Assembly (NCBI GenBank): GCA_001701115.1
Contig: DAAJ01000131.1
Coordinates: 723-22,016 of the forward strand
Origin: Bacteroidales bacterium GP2
GTDB taxonomy: Bacteria; Bacteroidota; Bacteroidia; Bacteroidales; Muribaculaceae
Direction of reading: 5' to 3'
DNA: 21,294 nucleotides
Each line of letters opens with the position of its first letter. Position 1 is the stretch's first letter. Below the pieces are notes generated by a model. That model made no database searches. It was not told the DNA's origin and saw nothing but the letters and a program-made list of their open reading frames with translations. A program made the translations under genes and the position numbers. Shown here one piece after another: positions 14,688 through 21,294 of the stretch.

Positions 14688-15440
14688 TTATTCGTTGGGG
14701 ATTGCCAGTGTGATGGAGATAGGGCGGTGGTCTGATGCAGTGCCTTCAGGGACAACTTCAGCCGAGCAGATGGTAAAAGCCGGGCAATTCCTTATCATGA
14801 TGAAATCAATCCGCTCGTCAGGCTCGTTTGCCGGGAATGATGGCGCATCGGGAGATATGATGGTGAAATCGCTCGCCAATTCTTCAATCACCGGTGAATC
14901 AGGATGCGAGTTGAGGTCACCCATCAGTATGACCGGTCTCGTTTTCTCTTTTTCAAGCACCTCTTTTATAATTCTTGTCGACTTTAGGGCATCTTCCGGA
15001 GTGAGGGAAAGATGCGTGTTTGCGATTACATAGTCCTTGAAATAGGCAATGAGGAGCGCGCGTTGCTCCTCACGTCCGGGTAGGGAAATACGCAACACGC
15101 TGTCCGGGCGGTCTTCCGACAGCAACCCTATGCCGTACAGCCCGCCGTCATATTCGATAGCGTGGGCAAATGTGGGCTTCATTCCTGCGGCGTCGGCAAT
15201 TTCGCCCAATACATAAGAGCGGTTTGCGCGGTTTGTCATGCTGTCAACTTCCTGTATTCCCACAAAGTCCGGTTTTTGGCTTTTTATAACTTCCGCAATC
15301 CGCGCATGATTGCGCTGTCCATCCATGCCTACTCCGTTGCGCACGTTATATGTCATGACAGTAACTTTACTGTCAGCGAATGCAACCAGCGACACCATTA
15401 AAAGCGCCCCTGCTGCGAGTGTTTTAAATAACTTTTCCAT
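14688..15440 (-). CDS. Secreted endonuclease/exonuclease/phosphatase family protein
   Basis: This is a 250-residue metal-dependent phosphoesterase of the EEP (DNase I-like) superfamily, predicted to be exported. It has a signal peptide at about 1-22 (MEKLFKTLAAGALLMVSLVAF). Catalytic landmarks are Asn32 (MTYNVRNG), Glu64 (GIQEVD), His143 (NTHLSL), Asp175/Asn177 (MGDLNSHPDS) and the SDH pair Asp237-His238 (ASDHRP). The substrate may be a phospholipid, inositol phosphate, nucleic acid or sugar phosphate; sequence alone does not say. The frame is open 41 codons further upstream, but that extension spans the promoter, so I place the start at 15440. The promoter's -7 box ends 8 bases before this ATG, as at ftsX. 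Confidence 0.9.
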   Translation of the reverse strand: MEKLFKTLAAGALLMVSLVAFADSKVTVMTYNVRNGVGMDGQRNHARIAEVIKSQKPDFVGIQEVDSMTNRANRSYVLGEIADAAGMKPTFAHAIEYDGGLYGIGLLSEDRPDSVLRISLPGREEQRALLIAYFKDYVIANTHLSLTPEDALKSTRIIKEVLEKEKTRPVILMGDLNSHPDSPVIEELASDFTIISPDAPSFPANEPDERIDFIMIRNCPAFTICSAEVVPEGTASDHRPISITLAIPNE

Positions 15441-15448
15441 AATTGCAG

Positions 15449-15478
15449 CAAAAATACAAATAATGGATGACATCGCAA
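15449..15478 (-). promoter_or_regulatory. Near-leaderless Bacteroidetes promoter of the EEP-family gene
   Basis: On the minus strand, TTG at 15478-15476, a 19-base spacer and TATTTTTG at 15456-15449 match the -33/-7 consensus. The ATG begins at 15440, leaving 8 bases between box and start codon, the same distance as at ftsX. Confidence 0.75.
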
Positions 15479-15536
15479 CAGCCTTTTTGGAGCGGCAATT
15501 GTTATAGGATAAAGTAACTTTTAAACTCAATTGATT

Positions 15537-15797
15537 ATGGCTATCAACAGGCTTCACCCTCAAGATGACGTGAGAATCGAACTGTACTTCAACGGCAAGC
15601 TGAAAGATGCTTACCAGGGTTCGGGATATGAGAATATAGAAGAAGCCATCCGCGCCGCTTTCGAGGGCACGGACGGCAATCTGAACATTGAGGATTATGT
15701 GTTTGAAGTAAAGGATCTTACCACCGGCACTTCAGGGCGTTACCGCATCAATGCCGGCGGCAATGTTACGTTGCTGCCGCAGGAAAATAACGGTTAA
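15537..15797 (+). CDS. 86-aa conserved-looking hypothetical protein
   Basis: I do not recognise this protein. Its 86 residues have no signal or membrane segment, so it is probably cytoplasmic. It reads as a compact alpha/beta domain: a strand-like VRIELYFNGKL (12-22), a helix ENIEEAIRAAFEG (32-44), then strands around YVFEVKDL and GRYRINAGGNVTLL. It is acidic overall. The ATG at 15537 is preferred to an in-frame TTG at 15531. A near-consensus TAACTTTT lies at 15515-15522, but its -33 box is poor. The stop TAA (15795-15797) overlaps the stop of ctpA on the other strand. Confidence 0.75.
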   Translation: MAINRLHPQDDVRIELYFNGKLKDAYQGSGYENIEEAIRAAFEGTDGNLNIEDYVFEVKDLTTGTSGRYRINAGGNVTLLPQENNG

Positions 15798-17395
15798 CGC
15801 GCCTCCGGGGATATTTTTTTCCTGTATTCCGCCGGGTCGGAAATGAGGCGGAGAGCCTCGTTGTAAACCGGGTTCAGCTTGTTTGCGACAAGGTAGTAGG
15901 TGCTTTGCTCAAACAAATCTCTGCCTATAAGCGCTTTGACATATGTCCGTAGCGCGGGTTCGCTTGTCGCGTACATTGCGGAGTCGGGTGCAATCCCCTC
16001 CTTTGATGCAAGTGCCACAAGACCGTCCATCATCGCGTCTGTAACCTTGAATCGGCTAACGAAGGATGCCTCTGTAGGATAATCCTTTTTGAGCTGCGGG
16101 CGCAGCGAGTCGATGTAGTTGTTGCAATAACGGTGGAGGATGCCTTTAGCAAGTATGTCGCGGTAGTATGTGGAGTAGAAAGATGTGTCGATGGGCACGA
16201 ACTGATCCGGCATGATGCCTCCTCCGCCATACACCCGGCGGCGGTTTTTCAATGTGTGCCGCAACAGGCTTTCGTCAAAATGCACGCTGTCCGCGCTCAT
16301 AAATTCTCCGGCGAGGTACCGGTGGAGTATTTCGGCGTTGTAGTCATCCTCGTCTCCCGCAGTGTACGGTTTCTGTATGCATCGACCGGAAGGGGTGAAA
16401 TAGCGTGCGGTGGTAAGCCGTATCAGAGAGCCGTCCGGGAATGGGAAGGGACGCTGCACAAGCCCTTTGCCGAATGTGCGTCGACCGACAACGAGCCCGC
16501 GGTCCTGGTCCTGCACCGCACCGCTGACAATCTCGCTTGCCGATGCGGAATATTGGTTTACGGTGATAACAAGCCGACCGATGCCGTCAATCGGTTTGCC
16601 GTTGTTGGTATACCGTGCCGGTGCGGCATGGGTGCCTTCGGTGTACACAATCAGTTCGTCCGGTTCAAGGAATATCCCGGCAATCTCGGTAGCTGCCTGC
16701 AGGTAGCCGCCTCCATTGTCCTCAAGGTCAAGGATGAGGTGCTTCATTCCCTGTTTTTTCAGCTTTGCCACTGCAGCAGATACTTCATTTGGTGTTGTTT
16801 CTCCAAATAAGGTGACTTTGATGTAGCCTACGCTGTCTGATGCCATATAGGTAGCCGATACGCTGTAGGTGGGTATGTCATCGCGTGTAATAATGAAGTC
16901 GATGGGCTCCGCGACACCTTTTCGCGCTACTTTTATCGCCACTTTTGAGCCTTTTGGACCGCGCAGGCGCTTCATCACGTCCGCCTGTGGCATTTTCACT
17001 CCGCTGATAAGGGTATCGTTGGCGCTGAGAATCCTGTCGCCGGCGAGAAGACCTACTTTTTCCGAAGGTCCTCCGGCAACAGTCTGGATAACGCGGATGG
17101 TGTCGTCAAGCATATTGAACTGTATGCCTATGCCGCTGAAATTTCCCTGCAGCGGTTCGGTCAGCGCCTTTGTAGCTTCCGGGTCGGAGTAGGTGGAGTG
17201 CGGGTCAAGCGTTTTGAGCATCGCCACTATTGCCTCGTTTGCCACTTTGTCGCCGTTTACGGTATCAACATAGTATTGCTCTATTATTTGCTGCACGAAA
17301 GCGAGTTTGCGTGCCGGTGGCAAATCCATCTTCTGGGCGGATGCTCCCAGCACTGTTGCCGCAAATACCAGTAGGATTATGATTTTCTCTCTCAT
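15794..17395 (-). CDS. C-terminal processing peptidase, S41 family
   Basis: This is an exported PDZ protease of the CtpA/Prc family that trims or degrades envelope proteins from their C-termini. The 533-residue protein has a signal peptide (about 1-20, ending GASA) and an N-terminal region with LDPHSTYSDPE (63-73). A PDZ domain follows at about 85-165 (FSGIGIQF, GLLAGDRILSAND), then the catalytic core. The catalytic dyad is Ser285 in QYSASASEIVSGAVQDQDRG and Lys310 in RRTFGKGLVQ, with the usual 25-residue spacing. LDLEDNGGG (222-230) replaces the more common DLRGNGGG. The tail beyond 350 is extended. It follows coaD by 52 bases without a clear promoter, so it may belong to a parE-coaD-ctpA transcript. 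Confidence 0.94.
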   Translation of the reverse strand: MREKIIILLVFAATVLGASAQKMDLPPARKLAFVQQIIEQYYVDTVNGDKVANEAIVAMLKTLDPHSTYSDPEATKALTEPLQGNFSGIGIQFNMLDDTIRVIQTVAGGPSEKVGLLAGDRILSANDTLISGVKMPQADVMKRLRGPKGSKVAIKVARKGVAEPIDFIITRDDIPTYSVSATYMASDSVGYIKVTLFGETTPNEVSAAVAKLKKQGMKHLILDLEDNGGGYLQAATEIAGIFLEPDELIVYTEGTHAAPARYTNNGKPIDGIGRLVITVNQYSASASEIVSGAVQDQDRGLVVGRRTFGKGLVQRPFPFPDGSLIRLTTARYFTPSGRCIQKPYTAGDEDDYNAEILHRYLAGEFMSADSVHFDESLLRHTLKNRRRVYGGGGIMPDQFVPIDTSFYSTYYRDILAKGILHRYCNNYIDSLRPQLKKDYPTEASFVSRFKVTDAMMDGLVALASKEGIAPDSAMYATSEPALRTYVKALIGRDLFEQSTYYLVANKLNPVYNEALRLISDPAEYRKKISPEAR

Positions 17396-17447
17396 GATAA
17401 TTCCAATGTGTAAAGTTGTCAGATAAATATTATGTGTACTATTAAAT

Positions 17448-17915
17448 TCAATCGTTTTCGGGGAGGAAGCGGCTTACATCGTGCCCGTAGCTGCGGAGCT
17501 CGCGTACGGCGGATGAGCTGACTGCTGCAAGAGCCGGGTCGGCGCACAGCATTACAGTGTCTATTCCCGATATGGCACGGTTGAGGTCCGCGAGGTTGCG
17601 CTCATATTCAAAGTCGGCAACGCTTCGGATGCCTCTGAGTATAGCGCACGCTCCGCACTCTTTTGCTGCATCGACTGTGAGCCCGCTGTACTCTATGACA
17701 TCAGCTCCCGGCAATGCCTTTACCGCATTGCGGATGCTCTGCACCCGCTCGGCAGTCGGAGCCCCACCTTTCTTGGACGAGTTGATGCCCACCGCAATGA
17801 CTATCCGGTCGAATATCTTTAGCCCGCGCTCCACAATGTCCATGTGCCCGCGGGTAAACGGGTCGAAGCTGCCCGGAAAAATAGCGGTGCGCACCTCAGG
17901 AGATTTCGCTGTCAT
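17448..17915 (-). CDS. coaD: Pantetheine-phosphate adenylyltransferase CoaD
   Basis: CoaD catalyses the penultimate step of coenzyme A synthesis, adenylating 4'-phosphopantetheine with ATP. The nucleotidyltransferase motif is AIFPGSFDPFTRGH (11-24; T-x-G-H at 21-24), and the C-terminal ATP-binding motif is AVSSSAVRELRSYG. ILRGIRSVADFEYE is also family-specific. I chose the ATG at 17915, giving 155 residues, the usual length. An in-frame TTG at 17927 would add four residues. The gene overlaps the 3' end of parE by 20 bases, so the two are translationally linked. Confidence 0.95.
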   Translation of the reverse strand: MTAKSPEVRTAIFPGSFDPFTRGHMDIVERGLKIFDRIVIAVGINSSKKGGAPTAERVQSIRNAVKALPGADVIEYSGLTVDAAKECGACAILRGIRSVADFEYERNLADLNRAISGIDTVMLCADPALAAVSSSAVRELRSYGHDVSRFLPEND

Positions 17916-19860
17916 CTTCAATAACAAGATTGTCTATAATGAAATTCTGGCGCTCGATAGTGTTCTTGCCCATGTAGAAACGGAGCAGTTCGCTCACTCC
18001 GTCCTCTTTGTGGAGTGCCACGCGGTCAAGGCGTATGTCCGGACCGATGAATCCGCGGAACTCCTCCGGCGAAATTTCGCCAAGACCTTTGAATCGGGTA
18101 ATCTCCGCGTTTGTGCCGAGCCGGTCTATAGCCACAATGCGTTCCTGGTCGGAATAGCAGTAGTAAACCTCCTCTTCCGCTCCTTTCTTTTTAGAGGCGC
18201 CGCGCTTTGAGCTCTTTTTGTTGCGCACCCTGAACAGGGGAGTCTGTAGGATATAGACATGCCCTTTCTTTACAAGGTCGGGGAAGAACTGTAGGAAGAA
18301 GCATAGCAGCAGCATTCGTATGTGCATTCCGTCCACATCGGCATCGGTAGCTATTATGACCTTGTTGTAGCGCAGGTTGTCAATGCTCTCTTCGATATTC
18401 AGCGCAGCCTGGAGCAGGTTGAACTCCTCGTTTTCATACACCATCTTTTTGGTTTTGCCATAAGTGTTTTTCGGCTTGCCTCGAAGTGAGAACACCGCTT
18501 GGGTCTCTACGTCGCGTATTTTTGTTATCGAGCCGGCGGCGGAATCACCCTCGGTTATGAAAATGGATGAAGCAAGTTTTTTCTCCTCGTTGCCTTTGCT
18601 GTCTGTGAGATGCACCCTGCAGTCAAGCAGCTTCTTGTTGTTGAGGCTGATTTTCTTATTCTGCTCCCTTACCTTTTTAGTGAGACCCGACATTGCCTTG
18701 CGCTCTTTTTCATTGGTCTCTACCTTATGCTTTATTGCATCGGCAACAGGCAGATTCTTGTGCAGGTAGTCATCAAGTTCCTTTTTGATGAAATCGCCGA
18801 TATATTTGGCGATAGTCGGTCCTTCAGGACCCATGTCCCTTGAGCCGAGTTTGATTTTTGTCTGCGATTCAAAAACCGGTTCCTCAACTTTGATTGACAC
18901 AGCCGCAACCATGCCGCTGCGCACATCGCTGAACTCGATATTGCTCTTGCCGATATAATCTTTTATGGTGCGGGACACCGCCTCCTTGAATGCGCTGAGG
19001 TGGGTGCCTCCCTGGGTGGTAAACTGGCTGTTGACAAATGAATAGTATTCCTCTCCGTACTGGTTGGCATGCGTGAGCGCAATTTCAATATCCTCCCCTT
19101 TGAGATGGATAGGCGGATATAGCGGCTCGTTAGTCATGTTCTCGGCAAGCAGGTCGAGCAGACCGTTGCGGCTCGAATAACGTTTGCCGTTGAAAACAAT
19201 TACCAGCCCGGTATTCAGGAATGTGTAGTTTTTAATCAGTGGGATTACAAATTCCTCGCGGAAACGGAAATCGCGGAAAATTGTATTATCCGGAGTGAAC
19301 TGCACCATAGTGCCCCCCGGCTCGTCGGTAGGTACAATAGGCTCGTCAGTGGCGATGATTCCTGCGCAATACTGCACCCTTTTCATCTCTCCGTCACGCA
19401 CGCTCTGCACCATGAAGTCAGAGGAGAGCGCGTTTACAGCTTTTATGCCGACACCGTTAAGACCTACGGACCGCTTGAACACCTTCGTGTCAAATTTTCC
19501 GCCAGTATGCAGCTTCGATGAAGCATCCACAACACTGTTCAGCGGAATGCCGCGCCCGAAGTCGCGCACCGTCACTGTGGTCTCGGTCACATCTATAACA
19601 ATCTTTTTGCCGAAACCAGCCATGTACTCGTCAATGCTGTTGTCTATCACCTCTTTGAGGAGAACATATATGCCGTCATCGCTATAGCTTCCGTCGCCTA
19701 ACTTGCCGATGTACATGCCCGGACGCCGGCGCACATTCTCCGGGTATTCGAGAGTGCGGATAGCATCGTCGCCATACTGGGCAAGCTGCTCCTCAGTGGG
19801 AGCTGCCGTGTTTTCAGCGATATTTGTTATTTCTGTGGTTTCCTCCAGTTCCTCTGCCAT
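17896..19860 (-). CDS. parE: DNA topoisomerase IV subunit B (ParE; GyrB-like)
   Basis: This is the ATPase subunit of a type IIA topoisomerase that decatenates daughter chromosomes. The 654-residue protein has an acidic extension (1-30) and a GHKL ATPase domain: LKEVIDNSIDE (68-78), DFGRGIP (100-106) and the ATP lid RSVGLNGVGIKAVNALS. A transducer domain follows. The Toprim domain has ITEGDSAAG, SLRGKPKNTYGK and ATDADVDGMHI, and RFKGLGEISPEEF comes near the end. RSVGLNGVGIKAVN and the compact C-terminus favour ParE over GyrB. The basic insert KKSSKRGASKKKG within the Toprim region is a lineage feature. The partner parC is not in the window. It starts the parE-coaD-ctpA cluster from a TATCTTTG element. 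Confidence 0.92.
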   Translation of the reverse strand: MAEELEETTEITNIAENTAAPTEEQLAQYGDDAIRTLEYPENVRRRPGMYIGKLGDGSYSDDGIYVLLKEVIDNSIDEYMAGFGKKIVIDVTETTVTVRDFGRGIPLNSVVDASSKLHTGGKFDTKVFKRSVGLNGVGIKAVNALSSDFMVQSVRDGEMKRVQYCAGIIATDEPIVPTDEPGGTMVQFTPDNTIFRDFRFREEFVIPLIKNYTFLNTGLVIVFNGKRYSSRNGLLDLLAENMTNEPLYPPIHLKGEDIEIALTHANQYGEEYYSFVNSQFTTQGGTHLSAFKEAVSRTIKDYIGKSNIEFSDVRSGMVAAVSIKVEEPVFESQTKIKLGSRDMGPEGPTIAKYIGDFIKKELDDYLHKNLPVADAIKHKVETNEKERKAMSGLTKKVREQNKKISLNNKKLLDCRVHLTDSKGNEEKKLASSIFITEGDSAAGSITKIRDVETQAVFSLRGKPKNTYGKTKKMVYENEEFNLLQAALNIEESIDNLRYNKVIIATDADVDGMHIRMLLLCFFLQFFPDLVKKGHVYILQTPLFRVRNKKSSKRGASKKKGAEEEVYYCYSDQERIVAIDRLGTNAEITRFKGLGEISPEEFRGFIGPDIRLDRVALHKEDGVSELLRFYMGKNTIERQNFIIDNLVIEDDSEIS

Positions 19861-19888
19861 TGCTATGGATTAAAAGCTATTATAAGTG

Positions 19889-19896
19889 CAAAGATA
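19889..19896 (-). promoter_or_regulatory. -7 element of the parE promoter
   Basis: TATCTTTG on the minus strand matches TAnnTTTG fully, with its last base 28 bases before the parE ATG. A TTG occurs 23 bases further upstream (19922-19920), a little beyond the usual spacing. Confidence 0.6.
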
Positions 19897-19994
19897 CAAA
19901 AAATCCCGGATAATCCCTTCAATGCGTTGCCGGTGATGAGTCATTGAAATGGAATTGAGGCTTTAGCATATTAATCAAAAAAAAGTTGCGGTCG

Positions 19995-20024
19995 TTGGAA
20001 AAATAGAATAATTCAGTAACTTTG
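19995..20024 (+). promoter_or_regulatory. Bacteroidetes promoter upstream of the META lipoprotein
   Basis: TTG at 19995-19997, a 19-base spacer and TAACTTTG at 20017-20024 match the consensus perfectly. The next substantial gene starts at 20168, so the leader would be about 135 bases, long for this window, and contains two tiny ORFs. Confidence 0.65.
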
Positions 20025-20167
20025 TTATCCCGATCTATGTTTCTATCCTGTAAATCTTATGATTAGTAATGGAGAATCATCTGGTTTTAATCGGTTTGCC
20101 ATAGAGTTGAGGTAATTGTTTGCCTTGAAGGGTTTATATATTTTGAAATGACTTTAAATAAAACAAT

Positions 20168-20647
20168 ATGTGGAAATATCTTTTGATATGTATGATGCTG
20201 GTTTTGGCAGCATGTACAGGTGCTAAAAGTACCCCTAATAAAACAGGAGACGAAGAAATAGGGGATGCTAAAATTTTCATGACAAGTGTTGAAGGGCAAT
20301 GGATGATTGAAAATGTGGTTGAGAATGATTCTTCATATGTCCGTCCATCCGATATAGAACCGGGAATGACGGCATATATTGACTTCCGGGAGGACAATAC
20401 CTTCGGAATAACCACAAACTGCAATCATCTCGGTGGAAACTACACTCAGTCCAATGATTCACTTCACTTAACCGACATTCTCACAACTGAGATGGCATGT
20501 GACAATATGGAAGTGGAAGAAATGCTGAAAAAGATTCTACCTTTGGTTACTTCAATTGACTGCATAAATGATTCAATCACTCGTCTCAATTCCGATAAAG
20601 GCGAGTCTTATATTGTCCTTAAAAAGACAAATGTAACCTTGAAGTAA
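20168..20647 (+). CDS. META-domain (HslJ-like) lipoprotein
   Basis: This is a 159-residue predicted lipoprotein with signal MWKYLLICMMLVLAAC and the lipidated Cys16 in LAAC. The mature part contains a META/DUF306-type domain: EGQWMIENVV (about 42-51), then FREDNTFGITTNCNHLGGNYT (about 73-93; the T-x-C-N-x-x-G-G core is the family hallmark), then a DILTTEMACDNMEVEE stretch (about 102-117) in which TEMAC is also typical. Family members include HslJ and envelope proteins of uncertain function, some linked to antibiotic or stress resistance. The gene is clearly more AT-rich than the housekeeping genes to its left, as are the two genes after it, which hints at separate ancestry. It probably starts an operon. 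Confidence 0.85.
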   Translation: MWKYLLICMMLVLAACTGAKSTPNKTGDEEIGDAKIFMTSVEGQWMIENVVENDSSYVRPSDIEPGMTAYIDFREDNTFGITTNCNHLGGNYTQSNDSLHLTDILTTEMACDNMEVEEMLKKILPLVTSIDCINDSITRLNSDKGESYIVLKKTNVTLK

Positions 20648-20656
20648 TAGGAAATT

Positions 20657-20818
20657 ATGAATGCAACATTTCTGATTATAGGATGCTGTAATATTGCAAT
20701 AGGATGTGGTTCGTTAAGAAAGAATGGAGTTAAACGTAACCTAATCGCCTATCTTAATTTGCTTCTTGGGATATTGCTGATAATATTTAGTTTCACAATT
20801 TTCAGGAGTGCAGAATAA
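20657..20818 (+). CDS. 53-aa small two-helix membrane protein
   Basis: This is an unrecognised 53-residue protein. Two hydrophobic segments, about 4-19 (TFLIIGCCNIAIGCGS) and about 29-48 (LIAYLNLLLGILLIIFSFTI), are joined by a basic turn, RKNGVKRN. That suggests a helical hairpin with the loop in the cytoplasm. It lies 9 bases after the META lipoprotein stop and 1 base before the next ATG, so it fits an operon. There is no strong Shine-Dalgarno sequence, as elsewhere in the window. Support rests on spacing, hydrophobicity pattern and uninterrupted frame; codon bias is hard to judge in so short a gene. Confidence 0.6.
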   Translation: MNATFLIIGCCNIAIGCGSLRKNGVKRNLIAYLNLLLGILLIIFSFTIFRSAE

Positions 20819-20819
20819 A

Positions 20820-21294
20820 ATGGGTAAATGGATCACCAGGTATCTGGTTTTTGTGACAGGTTTGTATTTCATTACCTTAGGAGTGGTGTTCATTATCCGT
20901 TCATCACTTGGCACTTCTCCAATATCAAGTTTCAATTATGTCATCAGCGAGAACAGCTCCATGACATTGGGAACTGTAACATTTTTCTTCAATGTCGCCC
21001 TCATCTTGGCGCAGCTATGGTTTATTCGTGGAATAGGCAGCAGCCGAGACCGAACTGAAATTCTGATGCAAATACCCTTTTCACTTATTTTTTCGGGATT
21101 TCTTGATTTCAACATGTATCTTGCCAAGGAAGTAGCTCCCGTTGGACATTTGACCGCATACGGACTCTTGCTATTGGGTTGTGTTATACAAGCGGTCGGA
21201 GTGGTGCTTGAAGTGAAGCCGAATGTTGTGACAATGAGTGCTGAGGGGTTTGTGAAATATGCCTCACGGCGCTACCACAAGGACTTCGGGAAGT
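20820..21294 (+). CDS. YczE/YyaS/YitT-type membrane protein (partial, runs off the window)
   Basis: The 158 visible residues are the N-terminal part; there is no stop before the window ends. The protein starts MGKWITRYLVFVTGLYFI, and four hydrophobic helices are visible at about 7-27, 47-66, 85-101 and 112-131. The helix-1 end carries RSSLGTSPISS, the typical small-residue motif of the YczE/YitT group, and the last part has TMSAEGFVKYASRRYHKDFGK (about 138-158), which matches the conserved E-G...(K/R).FGK segment of these proteins. They are usually called membrane proteins or putative transporters of unknown substrate. It follows the small two-helix protein by 1 base. Composition is AT-rich at first and more balanced toward the end. 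Confidence 0.8.
   Translation, partial: MGKWITRYLVFVTGLYFITLGVVFIIRSSLGTSPISSFNYVISENSSMTLGTVTFFFNVALILAQLWFIRGIGSSRDRTEILMQIPFSLIFSGFLDFNMYLAKEVAPVGHLTAYGLLLLGCVIQAVGVVLEVKPNVVTMSAEGFVKYASRRYHKDFGK

Larger units (their letters stand above)
19861..20167. other. Intergenic region with divergent promoters and two tiny ORFs
   Basis: These 307 bases separate parE (minus) from the META lipoprotein (plus). They hold the parE promoter and a plus-strand promoter at 19995-20024. Two very short reading frames follow the plus promoter: 20037-20066 (9 residues) and 20069-20104 (11 residues). The first starts only 12 bases after the -7 box. Neither resembles a known leader peptide. No RNA gene or terminator was recognised. 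The rest is AT-rich. Confidence 0.5.

Noticed and set aside
15441..15563. 41-codon N-terminal extension of the EEP-family gene
   Set aside because: It would put the signal peptide inside the protein and would cover a full-consensus promoter and the start region of the divergent 86-aa gene.
16133..16810. 225-residue plus-strand frame opposite ctpA
   Set aside because: The ctpA frame has signal peptide, PDZ and catalytic dyad. The opposite frame has none of these.
17557..18210. 217-residue plus-strand frame opposite coaD and parE
   Set aside because: It spans two well-supported genes on the other strand and has no motif of its own.
20119..20145. Possible second promoter (TTTG ... TATATTTTG) before the META lipoprotein
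   Set aside because: The -7-like box has one extra base and the spacer is only about 14 bases, so it does not fit the consensus.

Overview
The window looks like a chromosomal segment of a gut-type Bacteroidales bacterium, most likely from the Muribaculaceae or a close relative (family-level placement is inference). The reasons are: Bacteroidetes-type promoters (TTG, about 19-21 bp, TAnnTTTG) in front of several genes; little sign of Shine-Dalgarno sequences; the Bacteroidetes gene order ftsX-DUF3098-uppP-truB-queA; a DUF4492 gene ahead of cydAB; a Ser-type anaerobic sulfatase; and moderately GC-rich coding DNA. No rRNA, tRNA, CRISPR array or intact insertion sequence was found.

Layout. Positions 199-1199 (minus) hold a two-gene, ATGA-overlapping module: a Panacea (DUF4065/SocA-like) antitoxin candidate followed by an unrecognised 150-residue partner, a probable toxin-antitoxin pair. 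Positions 1381-5835 (plus) hold a tight operon: ftsX, DUF3098, uppP, truB, queA and a YigZ/IMPACT gene. It combines division and peptidoglycan-lipid functions with tRNA modification. A hairpin at 5858-5898 separates it from the convergent minus-strand DUF4492-cydA-cydB operon (5916-8949), which encodes cytochrome bd. A secreted sulfatase (9091-10626) diverges from that operon. It ends at a strong palindrome and is followed by about 490 bases of palindrome-rich DNA with no credible gene.

Positions 11160-13004 (minus) hold a GT2 glycosyltransferase, a Skp/OmpH-like lipoprotein and a 53-residue membrane-anchored protein. Positions 13160-14620 (plus) encode the PepD dipeptidase, which ends at a T-run terminator facing a secreted endonuclease/exonuclease/phosphatase-family protein (14688-15440, minus). 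An 86-residue orphan (15537-15797, plus) shares its stop codon bases with a minus-strand cluster of ctpA, coaD and parE (15794-19860).

Positions 20168-21294 (plus) are more AT-rich and look accessory: a META-domain lipoprotein, a 53-residue two-helix protein and the start of a YczE/YitT-type membrane protein that runs off the window.

Most of the window is housekeeping DNA. The best leads for something new are the Panacea pair with its unassigned toxin candidate, two promoters placed only 8 bases upstream of their start codons (ftsX and the phosphatase-family gene), the palindromic non-coding block at 10670-11159, and the small proteins.
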